From assembly GCF_024979255.1 (NCBI RefSeq), contig NZ_JANLCN010000006.1, positions 124,001-188,000 of the forward strand: 64,000 bases of DNA. The letters run 5' to 3'. The number at the start of each line of letters is the position of its first letter. The first letter of the stretch is position 1. Of the stretch, positions 9,109 through 17,067 are shown piece after piece. This DNA is from Herbiconiux moechotypicola (GTDB taxonomy: Bacteria > Actinomycetota > Actinomycetes > Actinomycetales > Microbacteriaceae). The notes beneath the pieces were generated by a model, which did no database searches, had not been told where the DNA came from, and saw nothing but the letters and a program-made list of their open reading frames with translations. The position numbers and the translations under genes were made by a program.

Positions 9109-9545
9109 TGGCCTCCGCCGAGCTGCAGAGCCTGTACCAGCAGGTCATCCTCGACCACGCCCGTGAGAAGCACGGCTACGGCCTCCGCGAGGGCGCCAGC
9201 GGCACCTCGCACCAGATCAATCCCACCTGCGGAGACGAGGTCACCCTCGCCGTGCACCGCGACGACTCCGGCCGGGTGGAGTCCCTCAGCTGGGAGGGCC
9301 AGGGCTGCTCCATCTCCACGGCGTCGGCGTCGGTGCTGAACGACCTCGTGCACGACCTCGACGACGAGGGCACCGCCGCCCGCATCGACGCGTTCCGCGA
9401 GCTCATGCAGTCCAAGGGCGCCCTCGAGGGCGACGAGGAGCTGCTCGGCGACGCGGTCGCGCTCGGGGGAGTGTCGCGCTACGTCACCCGCATCAAGTGC
9501 GCCATGCTGCCGTGGGTCGCACTCGAGCACGCCCTCCGCGCCTGA
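9108..9545 (+). CDS. sufU: SufU-type sulfur relay/scaffold protein
   Basis: 145 residues. The three zinc-binding/active cysteines of SufU are present in NPTCGD (with the conserved Asp), GQGCSIS and IKCAMLPW. In Gram-positive bacteria SufU accepts the sulfane sulfur from SufS. The ATG at 9108 overlaps the sufS TGA; a GTG at 9105 would add one residue. It is the second gene of the sufS-sufU pair. Confidence 0.95.
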   Translation: MASAELQSLYQQVILDHAREKHGYGLREGASGTSHQINPTCGDEVTLAVHRDDSGRVESLSWEGQGCSISTASASVLNDLVHDLDDEGTAARIDAFRELMQSKGALEGDEELLGDAVALGGVSRYVTRIKCAMLPWVALEHALRA

Positions 9546-9548
9546 CCG

Positions 9549-9563
9549 CGCTCCGCCGGAGCG
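9549..9563 (+). terminator. Weak hairpin after sufU
   Basis: A 6-bp GC stem CGCTCC/GGAGCG with a 3-base loop just after the sufU stop. There is no T-tract, so it is at best a poor intrinsic terminator. Confidence 0.3.
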
Positions 9564-9606
9564 GCGGCGGCGTCGCGCGCCGCAGCCCGAGCCGCTGCCC
9601 CGGCAA

Positions 9607-9612
9607 TACAAT
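9607..9612 (+). promoter_or_regulatory. -10 element TACAAT of the glucosidase gene
   Basis: TACAAT lies exactly 6 bases before the ATG at 9619, the spacing expected when transcription starts at the A of the start codon. No ribosome binding site is visible. Confidence 0.6.
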
Positions 9613-9618
9613 CGCAGC

Positions 9619-12291
9619 ATGACCGCCGAACGCCGCCGTCTCGCCGAGGCCGACGACCCCGACCGACCGGGCGGGCAGCGCACGGCGTGGCGCGACTGGG
9701 GTCCCTACCTCGCCGAGCGCGCCTGGGGCACGGTGCGCGAGGACTACAGCGCCGACGGCGACGCGTGGCGCTTCTTCCCCCACGACCACGCCCGCTCCCG
9801 CACCTACCGCTGGAACGAGGACGGCATGGCGGGCTTCTGCGACCTGCAGCAGAGCTGGTGCCTCGGTCTCGGCCTCTGGAACGGCGTCGACCCCATCCTC
9901 AAGGAGCGGATGTTCGGCCTCGCCGGGCCCGAGGGCAACCACGGCGAAGACGTCAAGGAGTACTGGTGGTACCTCGACGGCACACCCACCCACTCCTGGC
10001 AGCGCTGGCGGTACCACTACCCGCAGGCGGCGTTCCCCTACGAGCAGCTCGTGGAGGAGAACGCCCGGCGCGGTAAGGACGAACCCGAGTTCGAGCTCGC
10101 CGACACGGGCGTGTTCGACGACGAGCGGTATTGGGTGGTCACGGTCGACTACGCGAAGGCGAGCGCCCACGACCTGCTCATGCGCATCCGCGTCGAGAAC
10201 GCCGGGCCCGACGAGGCGACCCTCCACGTGCTGCCCCAGCTGTGGCTGCGCGACACCTGGAGCTGGGACCTCGACACCGGGCCGCGCCCGCGCATCCACC
10301 GCGCATCCGACGGCCTTCTCGTGACGCGACCGGATGCGGCCGACCTGGTGCTGAGGATGGCGAGCGCTCCTGACGGAACGGCCACCGAGACGCTGTTCTG
10401 CGAGAACGAGACCAACCGGGCCCTCCTCTACGAGGAAGACCCCACCACGCCTTTCCCGAAAGACGGCATCGACGACCACGTCGTGAAGGGCACCGCCACG
10501 GTGAACCCGGCAGGGGAGGGCACGAAGGCGGCCTTCCACCGCATCCTCACCGTCCCGGCCGGCGGGGCCGAAGAGCTCTGGCTCCGCTTGACCCCGGCCG
10601 AGGGCCCGGAGGCGCTCGCCGACGGCGCCGCCGGCGACACCGCCGCCGCCTTCGACGGCTTCGCCGAGACGATGGCCGAGCGCGAGGTCGAGGCCGACGA
10701 GTTCTACGACTCGGTGCTGCCCGAGGCCGCAGACGCCGAGGAGCGCAGCATCGCCCGGCAGGCCTTCGCGGGCCTGACCTGGGCGAAGCAGTTCTACCAC
10801 TTCGACGTGCTGCGCTGGCTGCACGGCGACCCCACCTCGCCCCCGCCGCCGCCCGGCCGGGGAGCGGTGCGCAACGGCGACTGGCGGCACCTCTCCAGCC
10901 ACGACGTCATCCTCATGCCCGACCCCTGGGAGTACCCGTGGTTCGCCGCGTGGGACCTCGCCTTCCACTGCGTGACGATGGCGCACATCGACCCCGAGTT
11001 CGCCAAGGTGCAGCTCGTGCTCATGCTGCGCGAGTGGTACATGCATCCCAACGGTCAGCTGCCCGCCTACGAGTGGGACTTCGGCGACACCAACCCGCCC
11101 ATCGAGGCCTGGGCGGCGCTCAGGGTGTTCGAGATCGACGGCAGCCGCGACCACCGCTTTCTCGGCCGCATCTTCCACAAGCTGCTCATGAACTTCACCT
11201 GGTGGACCAACAACAAGGACCACGGCGACAACAACCTCTTCGAGGGCGGCTTCATGGGGCTCGACAACATCGCGCCGCTCGACCGCTCCACGCTCCCGCC
11301 CGAGGTGGGCTGGCTCGAGCAGGCCGACGCCACGGCGTGGATGGCCACCTACGCCTTGCACCTGCTCGACATGTCGCTTCTGCTCACGGCGCACGACCCC
11401 GCCTACGAAGACGTGGCGACCAAGTTCTTCCAGCACTTCCTCACCATCGCGGGCGCGGCCAACGACAAGGGCCTGTGGGACGAGGAGGACGCGTTCTACT
11501 ACGACCTTCTGCACCTGGCCGACGGCCGCGACGTGCCGCTCAAGGTGCGCTCGCTGGTGGGACTCGTGCCGCTCACGGCCTCGCTGGTGTTCGAGCCCGC
11601 GCAGATGGGGCGCCTCGACGAGTTCATCCTGCGCAGCACGCTTTTTCTCGACCGGTACCCGGGTTACCGTTCACTGGTGCACCGACGGGGCGGTCCGGAT
11701 GCGGCGGCCAAGACCCTGCTGGCGTTCGTGGAGCCGGAGCGGCTGGAGCGCATCCTGCACGGCGTGGTCGACCCGGGACGTATGCTGTCGCCGTTCGGCA
11801 TCCGCAGCATCTCGGCCTGGCACCGCGAGCATCCGTTCCGGGTGGAGGTGGACGGGGTGGAGGCCGTGGTCGACTACGAGCCAGCCGAGTCGACCTCGGG
11901 CCTGTTCGGCGGCAACTCGAACTGGCGCGGCCCGGTGTGGTTCCCGCTCAACGTGCTCATCGTGGAGTCGCTGCGGGGCTACGACGAGAGCATCGGCGAG
12001 ACCCACCGCGTGGAGTACCCGGCCGGGTCGGGCGAGCAGCACAGCTTCGGCGAGATCGCCGACGACCTCGCGGGGCGGCTGGTGTCGCTGTTCCGCCGCG
12101 ACGGCGACGCACCGCGACCCTCCGACGCGCGCTACCCGCTGCTCTCGCAGAACCCGCGCTGGCGCGACAACATCGCCTTCTACGAGTACTTCCACGGCGA
12201 CACGGGCCAGGGCCTCGGCGCCTCGCACCAGACCGGCTGGACGGCGCTGGTCGCGCACGTCATCGTCACCCGGCGGAGGAACGCGTCCTGA
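9619..12291 (+). CDS. GH63-like (MGH1-type) glucosidase
   Basis: 890 residues without a signal peptide, so cytoplasmic. It has the hallmarks of the bacterial glucosidase/mannosyl-oligosaccharide-glucosidase-like family: WGTVREDYSADGDAWRFFPHDHARSRTYRW at the start, YEWDFGDTNPP in the (alpha/alpha)6 barrel, and GNSNWRGPVWFPLN near the C-terminus. Characterised relatives hydrolyse mannosylglycerate, glucosylglycerate or related small glucosides; the substrate here cannot be read from sequence. The gene stands alone and its last 26 bases overlap the convergent transporter gene. Confidence 0.88.
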   Translation: MTAERRRLAEADDPDRPGGQRTAWRDWGPYLAERAWGTVREDYSADGDAWRFFPHDHARSRTYRWNEDGMAGFCDLQQSWCLGLGLWNGVDPILKERMFGLAGPEGNHGEDVKEYWWYLDGTPTHSWQRWRYHYPQAAFPYEQLVEENARRGKDEPEFELADTGVFDDERYWVVTVDYAKASAHDLLMRIRVENAGPDEATLHVLPQLWLRDTWSWDLDTGPRPRIHRASDGLLVTRPDAADLVLRMASAPDGTATETLFCENETNRALLYEEDPTTPFPKDGIDDHVVKGTATVNPAGEGTKAAFHRILTVPAGGAEELWLRLTPAEGPEALADGAAGDTAAAFDGFAETMAEREVEADEFYDSVLPEAADAEERSIARQAFAGLTWAKQFYHFDVLRWLHGDPTSPPPPPGRGAVRNGDWRHLSSHDVILMPDPWEYPWFAAWDLAFHCVTMAHIDPEFAKVQLVLMLREWYMHPNGQLPAYEWDFGDTNPPIEAWAALRVFEIDGSRDHRFLGRIFHKLLMNFTWWTNNKDHGDNNLFEGGFMGLDNIAPLDRSTLPPEVGWLEQADATAWMATYALHLLDMSLLLTAHDPAYEDVATKFFQHFLTIAGAANDKGLWDEEDAFYYDLLHLADGRDVPLKVRSLVGLVPLTASLVFEPAQMGRLDEFILRSTLFLDRYPGYRSLVHRRGGPDAAAKTLLAFVEPERLERILHGVVDPGRMLSPFGIRSISAWHREHPFRVEVDGVEAVVDYEPAESTSGLFGGNSNWRGPVWFPLNVLIVESLRGYDESIGETHRVEYPAGSGEQHSFGEIADDLAGRLVSLFRRDGDAPRPSDARYPLLSQNPRWRDNIAFYEYFHGDTGQGLGASHQTGWTALVAHVIVTRRRNAS

Positions 12292-13222
12292 CGGGGCGGC
12301 TCGTGCCGGTGCCCTTGTGCGAGGCAGGCCAGGCGAGCACCACCAGCCCGGCTCCGAGCACCACGAGCCCGGCCAGGGCCAGGGGCGCGAGCTGCTCGCC
12401 GAGCAGCAGGGTGCCGAGCAGCGTGGCCGTGAGCGGTTCGGCCAGCGTGAGGGTGGAGACCGTCGCCGCGGGCAACCGGGCGAGCCCCCAGCCGAACAGC
12501 AGGTAGGCCCCCGCCGTGGTGACGAGCCCGAGCCACAGCGTCATGCCGATGCCCTCGGGGGTGAGCAGCCAGCCCGCACCGGCGACCAGGAGCAGCGGGA
12601 TGCTCGCCACGGCGGCCACCCCGAACAGCGCACCCATCGCGGAGCTCGGCGTCCACCCCTGGTCGAGCAGCGCCTTGCTCGCGAGGGTGTAGACGGCGTA
12701 CGAGCCGCCGGCGCCGACCGAGGCCAGGAGGCCGAGCGGCGAGGTCCCGCCCGCCGACCCCGCCGACGTCGGCCCGGCCGTGTCGAACACGCCGCTGATG
12801 AGCACCACACCCACCGTCGCGACCGCGGTGGCGGCGAACCACCGCGCGCTCGGCAGGCTCCGGCCGAGCACTCCGGCCAGCACCCCCGTGATGACGGGGG
12901 CGGAGCCCAGCGCCACGACGGTGCCGATGGCGACGCCGTTGGCCGCCGTGCCGGCGAAGAACAGCGGCTGGTAGGCCAGTACGCCCGCCGCGCCCACGAG
13001 CACCAGCACCACCTGACGGCCGCTCGGCCGCGGCAGCATGGGCCCATCCGTGGGGGGCCGCCGCCGCGCGGCGAGGGCGATGATCGCGAGCACGGCACCA
13101 CCGACGAGGATGCGCGCGGCCCCGATCGCGAGCGGTGTCGCCCCCTCGGGTGCGAAGGCCTGCGCCGTGCCGGTGGTGCCGAAGCAGACGGCGGCGAGCA
13201 GCACGGCCAGGACAGGGAGCAT
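12266..13222 (-). CDS. EamA/DMT superfamily transporter
   Basis: 318 residues with about ten hydrophobic segments arranged as two EamA repeats, and the opening LAVLLAAVCFGTTGTAQ. Members export metabolites or amino acids; the substrate is unknown. ATG 13222 is chosen over an upstream TTG at 13240, because AACAAT lies 6 bases before this ATG and the longer form would begin with non-hydrophobic residues before the first helix. The 3' end overlaps the glucosidase gene by 26 bases. Confidence 0.85.
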   Translation of the reverse strand: MLPVLAVLLAAVCFGTTGTAQAFAPEGATPLAIGAARILVGGAVLAIIALAARRRPPTDGPMLPRPSGRQVVLVLVGAAGVLAYQPLFFAGTAANGVAIGTVVALGSAPVITGVLAGVLGRSLPSARWFAATAVATVGVVLISGVFDTAGPTSAGSAGGTSPLGLLASVGAGGSYAVYTLASKALLDQGWTPSSAMGALFGVAAVASIPLLLVAGAGWLLTPEGIGMTLWLGLVTTAGAYLLFGWGLARLPAATVSTLTLAEPLTATLLGTLLLGEQLAPLALAGLVVLGAGLVVLAWPASHKGTGTSRPVRTRSSAG

Positions 13223-13267
13223 CCTCGAATTGTTACACAATATCGCTACGAGTTATCGACCGCGCGA

Positions 13268-13666
13268 TCACGGCACCTGCGCCATCCCCACCAGGAGCAC
13301 CGCCACCAGTGCCACCGCCGCGATCGCCCCGAACCCGACGGCGAGCAGCAACAGCCGGGTGCGCAGGCGCCGCACGAGCAGGCGCACCTCGATCATCCCC
13401 ACGTACAGCAGCACGATCACCGCGATGGCGGGCATCGCCACGGCCCCGGTGTCGATGCGCGCGAGGGCGAACAGCAGCACGATCGAGATGACCGCCATGA
13501 TGCCGCCCACCACGAGCCACACCGTGCCCTGCGAGGTGGTGAGGGCCGGCTGCTCCGACATGCGCATCGGATCGTCGCTGGGCGTCGGATCGTCGCCGCG
13601 GTGCGGATCGTCGCCTCGGTGCGGATCGTCGTCGCGGTGCGGTTCGTCGCGGTGCGGGTCGTCCAT
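13268..13666 (-). CDS. Small membrane protein with His/Asp-rich N-terminal repeat
   Basis: 132 residues. The first 35 residues are an extremely acidic and histidine-rich tract built from a six-residue HRxDDP repeat. After the repeat come three hydrophobic segments (about residues 48-68, 75-92 and 108-128) separated by an Arg-rich loop, so the repeat is likely cytoplasmic or a metal- or proton-binding tail. I recognise no family. It faces the same direction as the transporter gene but has its own spacing of about 45 bases. Confidence 0.65.
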   Translation of the reverse strand: MDDPHRDEPHRDDDPHRGDDPHRGDDPTPSDDPMRMSEQPALTTSQGTVWLVVGGIMAVISIVLLFALARIDTGAVAMPAIAVIVLLYVGMIEVRLLVRRLRTRLLLLAVGFGAIAAVALVAVLLVGMAQVP

Positions 13667-13669
13667 GTG
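13568..13669 (-). repeat. 18-bp tandem repeat encoding HRxDDP
   Basis: Four 18-base units (13568, 13586, 13604, 13622) of the type CGGATCGTCGCCGCGGTG, followed by two 15-base shortened copies (13640, 13655). On the coding strand they encode the His-Arg-(Gly/Asp)-Asp-Asp-Pro repeat at the start of the small membrane protein. Confidence 0.85.
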
Positions 13670-13691
13670 CGGCGAGTCTACGCCGCGCCGT

Positions 13692-14738
13692 TCACACCAG
13701 CGCGGGGGTGTTCGCCGGCACGAGCGGGAAGACCTGCTCGGCGATGCGCTCCAGTTCCTCGTGCAGCGGTGACGACTGGATGAGCAGCAGGGTGATGCCC
13801 GCATCCTGGTACGCCCGGATGCGCTCGGCCACCTGCTCCGCCGTGCCGACGAGGTTCGGCCGCAGGCCTCTCGTGCCCACCGAGTACTCCCGCTTGGAGA
13901 GCTCGATGTCCAGGCGCGAGTTGGCCCGGAACTCCTCGAACGAGGCGTAACCTGGCGACGCCGGATCGACCGTGGTGATGCGCTCGAGCTCCCGCTTCGC
14001 CTCGCGCTCGGTGTCGCGCACGATCACGTAGGCCGCCATGCCGAACTCGGCGAAGCCCTCTCCGTGGCGACGGAGCCGCCGTTCGTCGAGGTCGGCGACC
14101 TTGGCACGGACCTCGTCGACGGTGCCGCCGTGCAGCACGTACGAGTCGGCGAAGCCCGCGATGGCCTCGCGGCCGGCCTCGCTCTCGCCCCCGGCGAAGA
14201 TCGGGGGAGCGGTGACGGGCTTGGGGGAGAGCACGGCGCCGTCGACGCTGTAGTACGAGCCGTCGTAGTCGAACGGGGTGCGGCTCCACAGCCCCTTCAC
14301 CACCTCGACGAACTCCCGCGCCTGCTCGTAGCGGTCGTCGTGGGCGGCGAAGGCGCCTCCGTACTGCCTGGCCTCCTCAGCCCACCAGGCGGCCACCAGG
14401 TTGAGGGCGAAGCGGTCGGGCCCGGCGATGTCGGAGATGGTGGCCGAGGTCTTGGCGATCACCGTCGGCAGGTGGAAGCCCGGCCGCACCGCCGTCATCA
14501 CGCGCAGGCGTTCGGTGACCGCGAGGATCGCCGACGACAGCGACCAGGCTTCGAGGCTCGGTGCCTCGACGCCCTTGCGGTCGTTGAGGTAGAGCTCGGG
14601 CACGAGGGTGGTGTGGTACCCCAGCCGGTCGGCCTCGACCGACACCCGCTTGATGTAGTCCCAGGTGGCCGGCATCCCCTCGTCGCCGATGTTGCGGAGG
14701 AATCCGCCGTAGACCGGTGTCCAGTATCCGAAGTGCAT
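13692..14738 (-). CDS. LLM-class FMNH2-dependent monooxygenase (SsuD/SfnG-like)
   Basis: 348 residues of the bacterial luciferase TIM-barrel family. The opening FGYWTPVYGGFLRNIGDE resembles dimethylsulfone and alkanesulfonate monooxygenases, and the downstream GPDRFALNLVAAWWAEEARQ and IFAGGESEAGREA regions are typical FMN-site motifs. Such enzymes cleave C-S bonds with reduced FMN and O2. It lies eight bases before the O-acetylhomoserine sulfhydrylase on the same strand, which fits capture of the released sulfur. The exact substrate is inference. Confidence 0.85.
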   Translation of the reverse strand: MHFGYWTPVYGGFLRNIGDEGMPATWDYIKRVSVEADRLGYHTTLVPELYLNDRKGVEAPSLEAWSLSSAILAVTERLRVMTAVRPGFHLPTVIAKTSATISDIAGPDRFALNLVAAWWAEEARQYGGAFAAHDDRYEQAREFVEVVKGLWSRTPFDYDGSYYSVDGAVLSPKPVTAPPIFAGGESEAGREAIAGFADSYVLHGGTVDEVRAKVADLDERRLRRHGEGFAEFGMAAYVIVRDTEREAKRELERITTVDPASPGYASFEEFRANSRLDIELSKREYSVGTRGLRPNLVGTAEQVAERIRAYQDAGITLLLIQSSPLHEELERIAEQVFPLVPANTPALV

Positions 14739-14746
14739 GAGGTCTC

Positions 14747-16108
14747 CTAGTCGGTGACGAGCGCCGGCTCGCGGGCGGGATCGTGGTCGCGCGCGGCATC
14801 GTCGGCGGGATCGAGCGCGCCTACGAGGTCGAGGGAGCGGGCCAGATCGGCCACGAGGTCGTCGACGTCTTCGAGGCCGATCGAGAGCCTGATGGTGGCG
14901 CGGGAGAAGCCCGCGAGCCGCAGCTGGTCGTCGTCGAGGTGGCTGTGGGTGGTGGTGGCGGGGTGGATGACGAGGCTGCGCGCGTCGCCGATGTTCGCCA
15001 CGAGGGAGAACAGCCCGAGACTATCGACGAAGTTCTCCACGACCTCCTCGCCCCCCGCCAGGTCGAACGAGAACACCGAGCCGGCACCGCGCGGCAGGTA
15101 TCGGCTCGCCGCCTCGTGCCCGGGGTCGCCAGGGAGGCCCGGATGCCGGACGACCGACACCTCGGGGCGCGAATCGAGGAAGGCGGCCACGGTCAGCGCA
15201 CTCGCGCTCTGCCGCGCGACCCTCAGGTCGAGGGTCTCGATGCCCTGGATCAGCTGGAAGCTGTTGAACGGTGACAGCGAGGGGCCGAGGTCGTGCACCA
15301 GCTTGACCTTGGCGTAGACGAGGTAGGCGCTGCCGGCTTGCCCGAACCGCTCCCACAGCACGACGTCGCCGACCCGGGCGAAGGGCTGCGTGAACTGCGG
15401 CCAGCGGGCGGGCTCGGCCCCGAAGTCGAAGGTGCCGAGGTCGACGATCACGCCGCCGAGCGAACTGCCGTGCCCGCCGAGGAACTTCGTGGCGGAGTAC
15501 ACCACGATGTCGGCCCCGAACTCCTTTGGGCGCTGCAGCACCGGGGTCGCCACCGTGTTGTCGACCACGAGCGGAACCCCGGCCTCATGGGCGATGTCGG
15601 CGACCTCTTGCACCCGCAGTACCGAGGCAGTGGGGTTGCCGATCGACTCGGCGAAGAACGCCCGGGTGGTGGGGCGCACGGCGGCGCGCCAGGCCTCGAG
15701 GTCGTCCTGATCGACGAGGGTCACCTCGATGCCGAAGTCGGCGAAGGTGTCGGTGAGCAGGTCGACGGTGCCGCCGTAGAGCTGCCGGGCCGCCACGAGG
15801 TGCTCGCCGTTCTTGGCGAGGGCGAGCAGCGCCACCAGCACCGCCGACTGCCCCGAGGCCGTGGCCAGGGCGGCCACCCCGCCGTCGAGAGCGGCGACGC
15901 GCTCCTCGAGCACGGTCTGGGTGGGGTTGCCGGTGCGGCTGTAGAGATTGCCGCGACGGCGCAGGGCGAAGATGTCCCTCGCCGCCGCGAAGCTCTCGAA
16001 CTCGTAGGCCGCGCTCTGGTAGATCGGCACCACCGCCGGGTTCTGGAACGTCGCCGAGGCGTACCCGCTCCTGATCTGACGGGTGGCGAACTGGGGATCG
16101 GTACTCAC
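14747..16108 (-). CDS. O-acetylhomoserine/O-acetylserine sulfhydrylase
   Basis: 453 residues of the Cys/Met metabolism PLP family. The PLP lysine is in YSATKFLGGHGSSLGG; the N-terminal TRQIRSGYASATFQNPAVVPIYQSAAYEF and the C-terminal GDARSLVIHPATTTH are characteristic of O-acetylhomoserine aminocarboxypropyltransferases. It would make homocysteine (or cysteine) from sulfide or a methylated thiol. GTG 16108 gives the family-type N-terminus; the frame runs up to 16144 but with non-conserved residues. It is the first gene of a leftward unit ending in a sulfonate-type monooxygenase. Confidence 0.92.
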   Translation of the reverse strand: MSTDPQFATRQIRSGYASATFQNPAVVPIYQSAAYEFESFAAARDIFALRRRGNLYSRTGNPTQTVLEERVAALDGGVAALATASGQSAVLVALLALAKNGEHLVAARQLYGGTVDLLTDTFADFGIEVTLVDQDDLEAWRAAVRPTTRAFFAESIGNPTASVLRVQEVADIAHEAGVPLVVDNTVATPVLQRPKEFGADIVVYSATKFLGGHGSSLGGVIVDLGTFDFGAEPARWPQFTQPFARVGDVVLWERFGQAGSAYLVYAKVKLVHDLGPSLSPFNSFQLIQGIETLDLRVARQSASALTVAAFLDSRPEVSVVRHPGLPGDPGHEAASRYLPRGAGSVFSFDLAGGEEVVENFVDSLGLFSLVANIGDARSLVIHPATTTHSHLDDDQLRLAGFSRATIRLSIGLEDVDDLVADLARSLDLVGALDPADDAARDHDPAREPALVTD

Positions 16109-16157
16109 CCGACCAGTGTGGGCGCCGCTCGACACGAGCGGCAACCGTCTTACGTTT

Positions 16158-16169
16158 TGTGTCGGTACA
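16158..16169. promoter_or_regulatory. Candidate operator TGTG-N4-TACA
   Basis: TGTGTCGGTACA sits in the 116-base gap between the divergent sulfhydrylase and hydrolase genes, preceded by TACGTTTT. Related sites occur upstream of the MocR gene (27992-28005), between the third LLM gene and the ABC operon (19435-19446) and before the DUF1684 gene (30334-30345). Confidence 0.45.
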
Positions 16170-16224
16170 TATTGGCGGATGCGTTACTAATGTTCAGAAC
16201 AAATCTCGCGCACAAGGAGAACCC

Positions 16225-17001
16225 GTGAATCAGCACTCGCCCGAATCGCCCCTGCCCGCCGGCACGCCCTGGACCGAGCCCTCGGCCGCCCTCCGAGGCT
16301 CGGTGGTGGTGCTCGCGGGGCGCGGCGAGTCGGCCGCGGTCTACCGCCGGTTCGCCGCCCGCCTGGCCTTCGACGGCTATCGCGTCGCCGTGGTGCCCGA
16401 CGCCAGCCGCGACCTCGCCGAGTCCGCACGGCTCGCCGGCGCCCTGCTCGCCGACCGCGACGACGTGCCGCGTGTGATCGTGGGTTCCGACACCGGCGCC
16501 GCGGCGACCGTCACCCTCCTGGCCGAGGGGAGGCTGTTCTCCGAGGTGGCCGTGCTCGCGGGCCTGCCGGCAGCCGAGCCGGGCGGCTCGGACGCGCTCC
16601 CCGCGGGCGAGTGGGAGAGCGAACTGGAGCTGCGGAGCGCCTGCCCCGTGCACCGGGGAGCCCTGTCGGCCGAAGGAGCCGTCGAGCCGGGGGAGCTCGG
16701 ACGGTTCGACGCCGTGGCCGAGGCCGTCACGCCCGAGCTGGCTTCGCGCATCCTGGTACCCGTGCTCACGGTGCACGGTTCCGCCGATGCCGTCAGCGAC
16801 CCCCTGGCCGCTTCGGCGGTCTACTCCCGCATCCCCGACGTCGAGTCGTACCTGGTGGAGGGTGGCCGCCACGACATCCTCAACGACGTCTCCCATCGTT
16901 CGGTGGCCGCGACGATCGTGCTCTTCCTCGAGCGCCTGCGTGCCCCGGGCCGGCCTCGCGTCGTGGTTCCGGCCGACACCGCGATCCCCGTCCACGCCTG
17001 A
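16225..17001 (+). CDS. Alpha/beta hydrolase
   Basis: 258 residues. GTG 16225 follows a good AAGGAGA site. The alpha/beta-hydrolase frame is seen as SVVVLAGRGES, the nucleophile-elbow region VIVGSDTGAAAT and the C-terminal VLTVHGSADAVSD plus GGRHDILND, whose His is the presumed catalytic base. The elbow reads G-S-D-T-G, so the nucleophile position is Asp rather than Ser, as in haloalkane dehalogenases and epoxide hydrolases. It opens the rightward LLM unit and probably acts on a product or substrate of the monooxygenase. Confidence 0.75.
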   Translation: MNQHSPESPLPAGTPWTEPSAALRGSVVVLAGRGESAAVYRRFAARLAFDGYRVAVVPDASRDLAESARLAGALLADRDDVPRVIVGSDTGAAATVTLLAEGRLFSEVAVLAGLPAAEPGGSDALPAGEWESELELRSACPVHRGALSAEGAVEPGELGRFDAVAEAVTPELASRILVPVLTVHGSADAVSDPLAASAVYSRIPDVESYLVEGGRHDILNDVSHRSVAATIVLFLERLRAPGRPRVVVPADTAIPVHA

Positions 17002-17054
17002 CGCCATCCACGCCTGAACCCATCCACGCCCGAAACAATTCACGCCCGAACCGA
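16991..17054 (+). repeat. Four degenerate 16-bp tandem units
   Basis: Units start at 16991, 17007, 17023 and 17039, all variants of TCCACGCCTGAACCCA. The first unit contains the last codons and stop of the hydrolase gene, so the 3' end of that gene appears to have been amplified to form the spacer before the next gene. Confidence 0.75.
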
Positions 17055-17067
17055 GAGCGAGACCCCC

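Noticed and set aside
13223-13240. Upstream TTG start for the EamA transporter (six extra residues)
   Set aside because: The ATG at 13222 begins directly at the first membrane helix and has a -10-like hexamer at the standard 6-base spacing.
13568-13669. Possible CRISPR-like array
   Set aside because: The units are directly adjacent 18-mers without spacers and are in frame with a protein, so this is a coding tandem repeat.
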